The notes beneath the pieces are model-generated. The model made no database searches. It had not been told where the DNA came from and saw only the letters and a program-made list of their open reading frames with translations. Positions 1 through 12,480 of a DNA stretch of 60,000 nt are shown piece after piece. The stretch's first letter is position 1. Every line of letters starts with the position of its first letter. This DNA comes from Nymphaea colorata. Taxonomy: Eukaryota; Streptophyta; Magnoliopsida; Nymphaeales; Nymphaeaceae. The translations under genes and the position numbers were made by a program. The DNA is taken from positions 2,585,528-2,645,527 of the forward strand of contig NC_045140.1 of the NCBI RefSeq assembly GCF_008831285.2. The letters run 5' to 3'.

Positions 1-378
1 AGTGAAGAATACAAATAACATTACTATGTGGTACTATATATGCTATCAGGGATCCCTTTACAATCCCTTTACATAGTAACCAATTTCATGATTATGAAGC
101 CATTACATCCTTAAAATTTTTTAGTTCGCTTCATCGATGATCTATTCCCAAATTAGTCCTAGTTGTGACTTTGAAAAGTAAGCTTTCTGTGATTCACTAA
201 ATGTTATTTGGATTTGTTAAGATCATCAGTTGGATCTGCACATTATATTCTGTTAATGATGATGTAAATATTTATATAATCATTGTTATCATATCATTGG
301 TGTCATCGTTAAATCGCTCTTACTCTGTTATCAGTTTCATTGTTGGAATGATTCCATTCTCATGATGTGCTTATACAG

Positions 379-3300
379 AACTGCCGTTGGAACCATCACT
401 TTCAAGGACTTTGATTGCTGCCAATGAGTTAGGTTGTTTGCCCCAAGCATTAACAGTTGCTGCTATGCTATCTGCTGAGAACATTTGGGCTCAAACCTCT
501 AGGTTAGTTTACTGAGCTGTTTCTGTTTAAATATAATTATGTTTGATCTATAGTTTCTTATCATAAAGAGTTTTACTTTTATGGGGAATAAGATAAAAAT
601 TATTTTTTTTACAAAACATGTATTTCAGCACATTCTTTGTGACTGCTTTGTAAATAAAGTGACAATTCCAAGCTGATTATAGGACACCAGGACTAATAAG
701 GTGTTGAAATCTGACTCAAGAAATTGTTCCATGGAGCAGCTGACGATCAGATTAGGGCTTGATAAACAATTTATTACACTTGAACAAAGCTACTGGTGGA
801 TGACGTGATCTTTGATAATGTGGTATTGGTATCTCATATTGGTTGAGTTTAGCATCAGAAATCTTTGTTGAAAACAAGTTGTCATTGTTAGATTTGATAG
901 GCACCATGGAGATTTGCAAGAAGAAGAATAGAGGGGAAGAGAAAGAGGTGCCCAAAACAGTTGCACACCAAAATCCGAAAAACTGTTTTTTTTTTTTTTG
1001 CTTTTTTTTAATTTTAATGTTTTTTTCAAACAAATGGTGTTCTTTTAAGGTTAAACGCCAAATTTATTTATCGCGTTTTTTACGCATTTTTTTCCCAAGA
1101 TGAGTGCGTTTTTTGTGGCTATGATTCTAATTCATATTAACAAAAACACATTTTTTTTCCGAAAAAAAGCGCATCATAGTACAAGATTCCATAAAATAAT
1201 ATGCTCATTACAAAACAAAGTGTGTATGTGGACCGGATCCAGATCTGATCCATGATGACTCTGCTTGAAACTCTCCCTCAAATTATATATGGCCTTGGGC
1301 TGTAGTCTACTTGCTGTTCAGAATGCTAGAATCTTTGCTTGTCGATGTTCTCGTGAATAAATCAGGCACTTGATGCTTTATTCAAACAAATGAGGTTCAA
1401 AGTCTTTGTTTCGACTGTTTGCCTTACGAAGTGGTGATCTATTTCAAATGCTTTTTTCGATTATGATTTATGAGGTTGAAGGTTATTTTAATGCCACTCT
1501 TATTATCACACAAGAGAAGTGTTCTTGAGATCTCTTCTCTTAGTTCTGTCAGCAAATGCCTTGCCCATGTTTTCTCGGCTTTGGCTGCAACCATTGGGCA
1601 ACATTTAAGCTCAATGCTTGACCTAGCAATAGCCCTTTGTTTCTATTATTCCAGTCACATCAAATTTCTTTCATGAAATATGCAATAACCAGAATATGAT
1701 TTTCTTTCATTAGGATGACCTGCCCATTCTTCATATACTGTGTGTTAACTACTAGGATCACCATACTACTCTCCATCTTGTTGAGTTTATAATTCAATAT
1801 ACTTAGAGTGGCCAAAGGCCCAAAGGCTTGCAATCATTCATTCCTGCGTTGCTCAGTAGATCTAGAGGATACTTGTACTGAGTTGACATAAGGAAGTCAT
1901 CTTTCAGGTCAATTTTATTTCCAAGAAAGTACCTGAGATCTCGAAGATCTTTCATCTTGAACTTTTGATTCAAGAGATCTTTAGCAACCTTAATGTGCTG
2001 ACTTGAGTTTCCTACAATGATCATGTCTGTTGAAAGAAAATATATTACTTAGGATCAACTAGAATCTACGATTGAGTGTTTAACCCTGCCTTGCAATTTT
2101 CAGAACGTTGCGGACCTGAGTATAACCTTTTACTAATGCTGACTTAAAGGAAGGGATTAGCCCTAATGTGACTCATGACATTCTCTCTTTTCTTCACTTT
2201 GTCTTTTATTTTATCATTGCTGTGTTTATTGCTGTCTAGATCCTCTTTGGCTGATCTTAACATGGTATTAGAGTCTGGACTACACTTGGGTGTCTGATTT
2301 TTCTTTTTTGGAGAATCTGGTTATCACGGTGCTAGGTTGTTGGGTCACCTTAAAAAATTGTTAATCAATGCCACACGGACATGTCAAATCGCCACTCCCA
2401 TGTTGCGATGTGGGTGCGGGTGCATGTGCGAGTGTACCCTTCCAACTCTCTAATGCTTTCCCTCTCCCTCATTTTGGAAAATACTTTCCCTCACTCTCTT
2501 TGTAAAGAAAAACAAACTCTCTCTCTCTCTTCCCCCCATAAGAATGATGTCTCGTCTGTTATGAAAAAATGATCGTGTGGTCCTTTTAGAAGAACTACAC
2601 CCTCATTTCACCATGTCATTTTTATGAAAAGAGATGGCCATGCTGTCCTTTTAAAAGGATGAGATCATCATTTCAACTTTTTTAAAAAGTTCAGACACCC
2701 TCTAAAAATCCTAGACTAAAATAGCCTCCTGTTAGGGTCTGGAGTCTGGACTCGGTTTCAGGCCGACAATTTATTTTACAGCGTACTTTCTGAGTTTTAT
2801 TTTGCTTCCTGTAGCTGTATTTCTGTTATACAGGTAAGTCAGGTGGATTAGCGGGTCGATAGATGGACCCTTGTAATAACCCACCCATGGCATATGCATA
2901 CTCATACTGCCTCATCGTGAGGGATTACCCCAGCCCTCATGAAATTCTGATTACTCGACTGAGGCTGGCTTCTGTCTGGTGTGCATGACTTGGCTCTGTG
3001 GGAGAGCTAATACCTCCACATAAAACTTTATTTACAACATTGGAAGTCAAGGAAAAAAAATGGGCGAATAAGGCTATTAAATAACTATAACAAATGATAT
3101 ATTTGTATATGTATATGTATATTATGTGCTCTTGCGACAAAAGTTTTTGAAAGTTACTGTGCCCCCACTCGCACTTATACCGTGCAAATGCATGACGTTA
3201 AGCTGCCAGACTCTGTGAGTTAGGTCTCTAATATTTCAGAGTCTAGTGCCAGACTTTGTTTTTGCCTTTTTGTTGTGTTTTTTTTTTGGCGGTCTAGAAT

Positions 3301-5015
3301 TAGTTTAGTATGATCAGTCTACTACTGCTGCAAAGATGCAGTAGTAAACTTAGATTCAGACTGTAGCTGACTAGAATCAGATCAATACTGCTGTAAAAGT
3401 GAAGTGGTAATACATTGTATTTTATTCAAAATTTGAAGCCTTAACACTCCAAATCCCTGTTCTCTTTATATTGACAATTTGTCAAACCTGAACCAATATG
3501 AACGACAGTATGTAAAGCCTCTGACTAAAGATTAATGGCTGCATTACTATCATATGTAGCATACTCATGGCACTTTCAACAATTTTGCTGTGTTTATGCT
3601 ATGATGGCTTATCCTATTATTTCAAAGGAAATCAATAAAGTCATTCAAGGAGTATTCTACCTTCCATCACATTGAACATACACAATATTAGAAGAGTCAA
3701 CTAGACCATGAAATTGTCGGAATAGTTGGCAATCCTTAGAAAACCTCATATTTTATGTTTCATGAAGTGTATCCATGTATAATGAGAATACGAATCAGTG
3801 GACGACATAATATCAACTACCAGATAAAGAACAAAAGGGAGCAGATCCCCATACATCGAAATAAATTTCAAAAGGTTTGCAGGCTCTTTTATTTATGGAA
3901 CATGAAAGAGAAGTACATGACTTTTGCATAAATCGCAACTAGAACACTTCTGGACATATGAAGCAGAACATAAACTTGATTTTAGAATGAAATTTTAAGA
4001 GAAGCCTTTCAATAAAACCATGACTACAGTGACCTAGACACCCCTTCCATAATGCAGTGAGAGATAACGTGGACATCAAACTAACAAGGGATAAGACTTC
4101 AAATCAATGGCTTTGAGGAAGGAAGCTCTGAAGATTAGAGACTCTGAAGAGGAAGACTTTAAATAAGAAACTGAAAAAGTAGCCGGATTTTCTTTGAAGA
4201 CACACATATTTCCTTTTTCGCTTTCTCTTAGTGAAAGTCTTTTTTGTTTAAAGATCCTTGACATACACAAAAGTGGGAATAAATTTGATGGAAGAATTCA
4301 TATCATTGATAAGATTAGAGACACAGACTGTTTTTTTAATATTTGGAGCAAGTAACATGTAGGACAAACTAAAAAAATAGTCATCAGAGACTTAGGAATC
4401 AAAAAGTGAAAGAGTCATCTGTGGCAATATTCCTGGACGGACTGGTGACCTTTGTGTAGGGGTCAACACTGGAAAAAGGTACAATCTACCTTTTCAGTTC
4501 TTAGTTTTGGTTTTAGAGTGGAGGACTTAAAATAGTATTGACATAATTCCGAGTCTCCTAAGCAATATGCATAATGTTGCATATCAGGTTAACTAGACTC
4601 ACGCTGTCCCAGTCCGACTCAGGGATCCCATTTTCCGAATGATTGAAATCTGATTTCTTCAAAGCTTGGATTCATATGGGTCAAATGCTGCATTGTGGCC
4701 CATAAGATAGCTCATCTGGGCTCACTTTGTTGATTCCTGAGTCAGCTCACTAGGTTTTCCAACTATGGTCACGTTAGAGACACATCATATTATGAAATTT
4801 CGCTGTGTAATATTTTTCCTGGTACCATGGTTTTGACACAGAATACTTGTGCTAAATTGAAAGTCCAAACAATTAAACGTGTTTTTCATTTTCACACGGA
4901 TAAGTGGTGACAAGGTGTCCTAATGACTATTCATTTATATGCTTTTATATGCTTTGAGTTCATGGATAGTGGTCCTGAAGTCTGTATAAAATCACATTCC
5001 TCTCTATCATTCAAT

Positions 5016-5078
<63 letters not shown>

Positions 5079-8000
5079 TTCTACGAGGTTCTTACTTCAA
5101 CCTTCTTTCAGAACTTAGCTAAATGGCATGAGCTCACATAACAAGCCAATTCTAATGCTGTAAATTTATATTCTCCATAGGTTTATCTAATCAACTTTTG
5201 TTTTTATTTGACTGTTAAAAATGCATGTATCATTAATGCAAGCATGCTTCTTGGCAGGCCATCAATTGCCTAATATGCATGGAGAGCATAATTATAAATT
5301 CTTGAAAGATAAATCACAAAAAGTGAACTTATTTGGCATCCTTTTTTGGAAAAAATGATGTACATGAGATGCCAGGTCAAATGGAAAGTTCCTTGTCCTT
5401 GCTAACTGAATCTCAAACTTGGTTTTTGTTTTCCAAAAAAAAAAAAATATATATTTTTCTGGGAAAGGACACATGGTTCCCTAAATTTATGTGTTTTATT
5501 AGCATTCTGGGATGTGGACAATAACATTTTCTACCATGAAATTTAAATGTATTGTTATTTTAGCGTGTTGGAAGTGAGATTGCTGACCAAAGTGCAAGTG
5601 TTTCCTTTTTGGTATAATTAAGTTGATTTATTAAAATTTATTTATTTGATTCTCTATATTCTTGTGTGTGAAATGGTTTTGTATTTTTGTCTAGAAAAAA
5701 CAATGATAAGAAAAGGAAGCCTATTCAGAATCTGCCTGATGGTTCTGGCTGGGGTGATCACATACAATTGCTGCAAATATATGAGACTTGGTCGCAGGCT
5801 GATTATGATCCAAAATGGTGCATTGACCATAACCTCCAGGTACTTATTTACTGGTATTTTCAAAAATAATACAAACATAGTGTGTCTTGAGAAAGTACAA
5901 CTTATAACCAAACTGGCTCTAAGTGATCCTTTTTTTGTTCTCTAAAAAAAGTATCTCATGATGCTGCATCTGCTTTAATGGGAGTAATATGAAACGGCAG
6001 TGCTGGAGGGCCTCGTCTTCGAGTAAAATAGCAATGATTATATGTGTGTGCTTATGGGGAAACATTTGGTTATGGCTCAAGAATCCTATGTTGCCTCCAG
6101 AAGCCATGGTTGGAAACAGGGAGTTTGTAGTTCTTGTTTTCCATTGTTTTGTACCTTGCCTACCGTATTTTTATAGTCCTTGATATTTTTGGTGAGTGTT
6201 CTGCTGGTTGAACATTTCACTACTTGCTATTCTTAAATATATGCCTTTATTCTAAAAGTTGTCTTCAAGGGAAATCCTTTTTCTAAATTTGAGATGTTTA
6301 TTTTGTGCTTTTAATCCATTCTACATGTAGAACTGAAGTTCTATATTTACAACTTTCCGTAGATTCATTCTTCTCACTGGATTCTAGTACAATCGTGAAT
6401 TGGAAGATCTCCTTTTTCCTACTTTTAATAAGTATTAATTGATTACAAACATGCTGGTGTTGTCAGCTGATAGAAAAGTGTGTGGTCAGGGGTTGATCAC
6501 ATTTAAAAATTCTCAATTCTATATCAGCAACATACCAGTCTCAATGGAAAATTCTGTGTTAAAGTTGTTGTCTGTGCAATAACCAATATTTATGCAAATT
6601 TGGAGGTTTAGCGCTGGACTTCGTGCAACATAATATTAAGTCTCTTACAGGTACAGATGCAAATAGGTTTAGCGAGGATTGCTACTTTTCCTGTTGGGGC
6701 ATGATACAAATTCGGTACAGCAGATGATGGCAACACGCTTTACTAGATCTCTTCTATTGGAGCCCTACTTGCAAACGGGAGTTCAATAGGATGCTTAGAC
6801 CAGGGTCTCAGAACATTCTAAACCTAGCTCAGGTAGCACTTGAGTTGAGGAATAAAGAACGAGTCCTTTGCTTTTGTTAAGATCTCCCTTGTTCACAAGT
6901 TGAACCACCAATTTTTCTACTGGAGAACTGTGACCATCTTGGCTTAAATGATTGGTTTGGGCAGTAATTGGGGCAACCCTAGCTTGTTTATTAAAAAAAT
7001 AATGTATATGCACATTTAAATTTCAAGTTTTTGGGTTGAAACGTTATTATGAGCTTTCTGTCCTGGAGCAGTTACTTTCTTGTCTTTTAAAAAGACACGT
7101 GACCACCTTGGCTTGAGTAATTGGGTTTGGATAGTGTTTAGGGCAACCCTAGCTTGTCTATTAAAAGCCATATATATGCACATGTCAATTTCAGTCTTTA
7201 TTTTTTCTGGTTGAAACACCATTATTAGCTTTCCTTCCTGGGGCAAAACTAGCTTATCTTTTGAAAAGACATGTAATCCAGCTCTGTTAACATATTTCAT
7301 CATATTAAACATTCAAAGGTGGAACTATGTGAACCAATTCATTTCATCATTCGGTTCAGTTCTTGGCTACATATTTTTCTTAAGAGAAATATGAAGTTTA
7401 TGATTTATGTAATGAGAAAAAAGATTTCTGGTTTACTGAATTGGAAGGTGTACCTGATGTTCTTTTATGGTGTTACTTCTTTATATATATTATAAGAGGG
7501 CAAAGAATGGACATGTCATGAAGCACAAAAAAATTGTTATATCATAATACTAGGATTTTTTCTTCTCATTCTAGGTCCGTGGGATGATGTTCGCTAAGGA
7601 AGTCAGAAAACAGTTATCTCAGATAATGCAGAAGATTGCTAGGGGTAAGTAGTAAAAGCTCCATGCATCTTCATGTCAGTGTTTTGGTTCATGCTGGAAA
7701 ATCGTTTCTAAATTTACCACTTAATTCCAATTTTTTTATTGTTCAAACAAATTATAAAATTATGTCACAGGAACGCTACTAATAATATGGGGAAAGGGCC
7801 TTTTACTTGGTTCTTGATGTAATTTGGTGCAGAATGGGAGTCAAGATGGAGTATCACTATAAATAGGATTGCAAACAAAGTTGTACAATGTATAACATAA
7901 CCCACATCAGTCTGATCCAAAGTTAGATGCATAACATAATATACTAACATGCACAATTTCATTATAAACACACAAAGTTGACCCCTTAAGAATTACTCCT

Positions 8001-8838
8001 TGGTAGTTGGTACTTGGTAGTATTTAAGTAACTTAATTATCACAAAGTTATCTTAAAAAAAAATGAGAACAATTTTATGCTCCTTTGAATCGTGAAATCT
8101 CTATTTTTATTGCTTAAAATCAGCCTTAGATTTTATTTTTTTACTTTAAGTGTGTGAAAATGAACTAATATTCAATCTTTAGTTATTTATGTAACTTTAA
8201 ATCCAAAATGAAATCTTTTGATACTTCTTTTATATTTTTATGCTACACTTGGTACTGTACTGTTACGTACAATATGGGAATGTATCGTTACAACCAACGT
8301 GCTGTAGTCACACTCTTGAAGCTGGTCTCAGGGATGTATCATATTGTTTTCTTTCGTAGTTACATTATGTAACGTAATGTATCACATGCTATGGTGTGTG
8401 AAATAGAACACCGAGTACAATGTTTAACTATATGGGGCCATATTATAGGAATACATCTCCATCTTTGAATAAGTTCATGCCTGTCAGTGCCTCTGCTCAT
8501 GCAGATTATTTTAGTAAAGTCAGGATGAAAAGATGTACTTGAAAGGAACCAATTCCACTGCCGAACTCACACAAATTACAAGCTGAAAGTGGCTGAGTAT
8601 TGACACAGCACAGTCTATACCAGAGACACACACAACAAAACAGGAATTCCAATCTAAAACTCATTTTACATTTTCAAAAGGACAGAAATTCTATGTTGAT
8701 TTATATATTTCAAAATGCAGATTACGTCTTCATAATTATTTCTCCAAGGAGACCCTTAAAATGAAGGGTGTGGTAAGACCAGTCCCAAAATAGAATTGGC
8801 TTAACATATTTTTCATATATATATGTGCACACACACAT

Positions 8839-8891
<53 letters not shown>

Positions 8892-11800
8892 ATTTATACA
8901 TAAAAAGTACATTCAAAACTAAAGTATTTTTATTGTACATTTAACTGGCTTATGCTTTGCTTGCCCCAAAGGCAAACTATGAGTTGAGCTAGATTTTTAT
9001 TTTGAGTTAAAGAGCTAAACCAAACATGAGTTCATTTGGCTCATTGCTCTGAAACATGGTCATTTCAGTCAATACATGTCTTACTTATCTATAAATGAAT
9101 TATAATTATACATAATAAAGAAATAAGACGTATAAATTTTTTTTATGTTCTTATTCCTAGTCCATTCTTATGATCCATTGATCCATAGCTTGAGCCGGTT
9201 GCCTATTTACTTCTACAGAGTGACATAACATACATGTCTTTATATATTTGAGTAAAGGTTCTGACTATTTTTATTTGTTCAATGAATTCGATTGATTAAT
9301 TGATTGATTTCAGCATGTTTACTATACCCTTGAACAGATTTGGGTGTAATGGTTTATGCGTTTGTAAGCATGTTCATGTAGACTTATGTTTGGTTCTCTA
9401 AGATACGAGTCATGCAAGATGCTCACTCTTTTCCTTGTCAGTTTTGAATACTTTCGAAGAGCTGCAGTTGCCAAATACTTGGAAAACCTCTCTAATGAAA
9501 ACGTAAAAGAAGTGCCACAATAATAACTAGTAGCTAAGTGATTTCTTGCTCTGAAGAGCTTAATCTTTTTAACTTACAAAGACCTTGTCGCTGTGGGTAT
9601 CTTTGGCAAATACTTTAGTTCAGAACTTTTGACATCAGATTATCATGGTTGAAAAGGTTCTAATGTATGTTTTCCATTATCAGGGCCTACGGATGTGCAA
9701 TCAAAATACAGGCGACAAAATAGCTCCGAGGACTATGCCAAATTGAGATGGGCATTGTGCAAGGGCTTTGCAAACCAACTTGCCCAGCGCATGATTCACC
9801 ATAATGGCTATCGGACATTAAGTCACCGGTCACAACTTGTGCAGGTACTAAAACAAAAATTAAAATATAGGGTCATCAATTCTGGTTTTATTAGGAAGGA
9901 GGGACTGGTCATCACCAGAAGGGGTCCAACAATGCACTGGACTATCTCAAAACACAGTATGTCTGGGTGTTGTTGGACTTTAGGATGGCCTAACAGGTTG
10001 GTGTGGTTTCGATTAGCCCAGTTCTTGGCATGTCTTCACCTAATCAAGTCAGCTATTGTTTCACATGATGTGCTTTAATAGGCTGTATAGACCAGGATTG
10101 AATAAGCTTATTTCTACGTATAAGAGCAGCAAATTCGCAGAGTTAATTAAAGTAACTATATTGTATATGCTGTGGTTTTGATCTTAATTGGATCTTTTGG
10201 TGTCCATGTTTGAATTAGCAGCTGAATATGTGCCTACTCTCTGGCTGAGTGCTTACTAGGCGTGATTGTATCAGTTAATCAAACTCCAATTTTTGCAAGC
10301 TGGGATTAAGATGGCTCAGATATAGCTATAGTCATCTTACTAGAACAATGAACATTCGTTTGAGAATGAACAAGTCATGAAAAAGATGGATATGTTGAAA
10401 TATGAACAACTCATGAAAATGGGCCTGAATCTTCGGTGCACATGCTCACACGTTTAAGAGTGAAGTAAAAAAAAAAGAAAAAAAAGAAAAAAGAAAAAAG
10501 AACGAATGTTTATAGACATGCAAACACTTGTGTTCACACATATGGAAGATCTTTACCTCAAAACCAGGCAAAGTTCTAGGAGGTATAGGATGTAAATCTG
10601 AGATCCATCGTTCAAATGAAACTCAAGCCTCAAGCACTACCTCCTTGCACTTGCATAGTTGGACCCAATGTTGTCACTGGCGTATCGTATCATGTATGAC
10701 CTATATGCTGTATCGTAACATATCGTAAATGTACCGTAATGTATAAAATTGTTTTTTAATTAAAAAAACACTAAAAATTAGTAAAAAATTATGAAACATC
10801 AGGAAAAATCAAGAAAAATAGAAAAAAATGAGAAAAAATTAAAAACAATGTATTTCATATAAAAAAAACTCATCACACATAAAGAACATTAATGATTCAT
10901 CATTCAGCCTTCATAAACCATAGGCATATGTATCAGCAAAAAAATTCAAAAAATGAAAATTATGACTAAGAGATTCAAAATAACATTAAAACATTCATGA
11001 TCCATCACAAGTTTAAAGCGCATGTATCACATATGAGTTTGGACTTTAGGGTGTTGTAGACTTCGGTAAGCTACAACACGCATTCATCAAATTGATGGTT
11101 TCTTCCTCAAATCAGCGATTTTTTGGAGAAACCTGCAAAATCTCTTCCCTTCGCAGCTTTAGAGAAGTTTAGAGAGAGGAAGAGAGGGTCTCGGTTTAAA
11201 AGAATGAAGCAAAAAGGGAAGGCCCCTTTTTTAAATTTTAACCTTGTATCATAAGATACGGGGTATATCTTGTGTATCGTATGATACGCAGGCATATTGT
11301 GTATCCAGTCCGTGTCGTCTGGGTTTTCTGAATTTCTTCACCCAGATGAGTTGTATCGGACGATACAGATCTGTATGTACGATACGGATAACACTGGTGG
11401 GACAGTTTATACCTGTACAAGAATAACTTGAAGGCTTGAACCAATTCATACATGGATAAAACTAGTGAAACCAAATAAACTTGTGGCTGGATAATCCATT
11501 GACATTTTTAATATTATAAGCTACTGGTCTTTGCTTATGTCGATCCCAGGGCCTTAAATCTATAATTTTCCTGGCCATCTCAATCTTTTACCTGCCCGAG
11601 CTAAGTCCATTTTTGACCAATACATTTATATCCTTCTAATCATTTCAACTGCTTCGATTCGGAAATATGTGAATTGCTTGTAGACCAAATTGATTTGCCT
11701 AGGATATATTTGACTCAAAAGGTTAATATCTAATCCAGCTTTCATCCATTCTGAACTTAAACCAATTGTAGGTATCTATTGGACTTAATAGGCACCTAAA

Positions 11801-12480
11801 CTTCAATGACTGGTGTGGATTTATATTAGATACTGTCCCAAAGTAAAACCCGTGCTCGGCATATTAGCTGCAAAATTGCGCTCGTGAAACTTTTACAGGC
11901 CAGCAATGCACCTCTTTTGAATTTATTGTAAAGAATACATCTGCTTTAGCAATGTCAAAGGGGTTGCAGAACCAATTACTTTAAGATAGCCTTGTTGGAG
12001 AATCAGTTTGGCCTTGAGAATCTAATAACTTTGCATGCATATTCTTTTGTTTGTATAGGTGCATCCATCTTCTGTACTTCAGCCAGATGAATATGGTAAT
12101 TTACCAGATTATGTGGTATACAACGAACTGATCACTACATCTAGGCCATTCATGCGTTACGTGTGTGCTGTTAAATTGCCATGGATTATGCCCATCTCAG
12201 AGAAACTGGAGAAGATGGATATCAACTTGTTAAGGTAATTTCAAACATCATTCAGCAAACTTCTATTGTTTGATTGACCATTATTTGAATTATAATTTTG
12301 TTATCTTTGTCTCTACCCAGTGGTGGTCAATCTGCCAAAAATTTTGGGTCTCTAAGGGCCACATCACCCTCTTGTAATCTGGAGAGTGCACAACATGATG
12401 TGACAAAGACTTCAGATGAGCACGAGAAAAAAATACAAGCTGCAAGAGAGCGTTTTCTTGCAAGAAGATTGAAAAAGTAG
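379..12480 (+). CDS. DEAH-box RNA helicase, C-terminal half (DEAH4-like), six exons, 5' partial
   Basis: Exons by GT-AG junction and matching phase: 379-502, 5695-5839, 7575-7644, 9684-9844, 12059-12234, 12321-12480 (stop TAG at 12478). Joined they give 277 residues in one open frame; the helicase core lies upstream of the window. Exon 1 encodes the winged-helix/ratchet part (LPLEPSLSRTLIAANELGC), exon 2 continues it (GWGDHIQLLQIYETW), exon 3 gives VRGMMFAKEVRKQLSQIM, and exons 4-5 form the OB-fold (RPFMRYVCAVKLPWI). This order, helicase-associated HA2 then OB_NTP_bind, is standard for DEAH/RHA helicases, ATP-driven enzymes that remodel RNA or RNPs in splicing or ribosome assembly. The short basic tail (HEKKIQAARERFLARRLKK) and overall length recall the compact plant DEAH4 type; that subfamily call comes from memory of the family and is moderate. 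Introns are 5192, 1735, 2039, 2214 and 86 bp, the long ones swollen by repeats. Confidence 0.88.
1803..4270 (-). mobile_element. Decayed Ty1/copia retrotransposon, antisense in the helicase intron
   Basis: Read on the minus strand, in pol order: near 4000-4070 a GAG-pre-integrase remnant (LW-GCLGH-SHG-IERLL); near 3935-3960 the zinc-finger end CSSCDLCKSH; near 3700-3930 an integrase core with D-YSHYTWIHFMKHK; and at 2024-1803 a reverse transcriptase piece (MIIVGNSS, then FKMKDLRDLRYFLGNKID, then QYKYPLDLLSNAGM). Several stops and frameshifts break these, and the stretch 2030-3550, where the rest of integrase and the RT start should be, shows no readable domain. Domain order (integrase before RT) marks copia rather than gypsy. 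I could not find LTRs or target-site duplications, so both ends are uncertain. Confidence 0.8.
5013..5078. repeat. Compound microsatellite (CA)n(TA)n
   Basis: About 22 CA units run directly into about 10 TA units inside helicase intron 1, some 620 bp upstream of the next exon. Confidence 0.95.
6931..7273. repeat. Two tandem copies of a ~170 bp unit in helicase intron 2
   Basis: Copy 1 begins at 6931 (TGACCATCTTGGCTTAA) and copy 2 at 7100 (TGACCACCTTGGCTTGA). Both contain GGGCAACCCTAGCTTGT, a TATATGCACAT block, GGTTGAAAC, TTATTA/TTATGAGCTTTC and a GAAAAGACA-like end. The copies differ at many positions, so the duplication is not recent. No coding capacity was recognised. Confidence 0.8.
8824..8887. 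repeat. (CA)n microsatellite
   Basis: About 30 CA units, slightly interrupted at the left end, followed by ATATAATTTATA. It lies in helicase intron 3. Confidence 0.95.
10675..11397. mobile_element. Candidate non-autonomous DNA element with GTATCGTA-type inverted ends
   Basis: The left end reads CGTATCGTATCATGTATG (10681) and the right end reads GTACGATACGGATAA (ending about 11391), an imperfect inverted pair. CACTGG occurs directly outside both ends (10675-10680 and 11392-11397) and could be part of a target-site duplication. The interior is AT-rich on the left and carries further GATACG/CGTATC motifs around 11245-11385. No transposase frame is seen. It could be a Mutator-like or other TIR-type remnant; the class is not settled. 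Confidence 0.45.

Noticed and set aside
752-1103. Overlapping frames on both strands around poly(T)/poly(A) at 990-1010
   Set aside because: Low-complexity Lys/Phe runs inside helicase intron 1; not coding.
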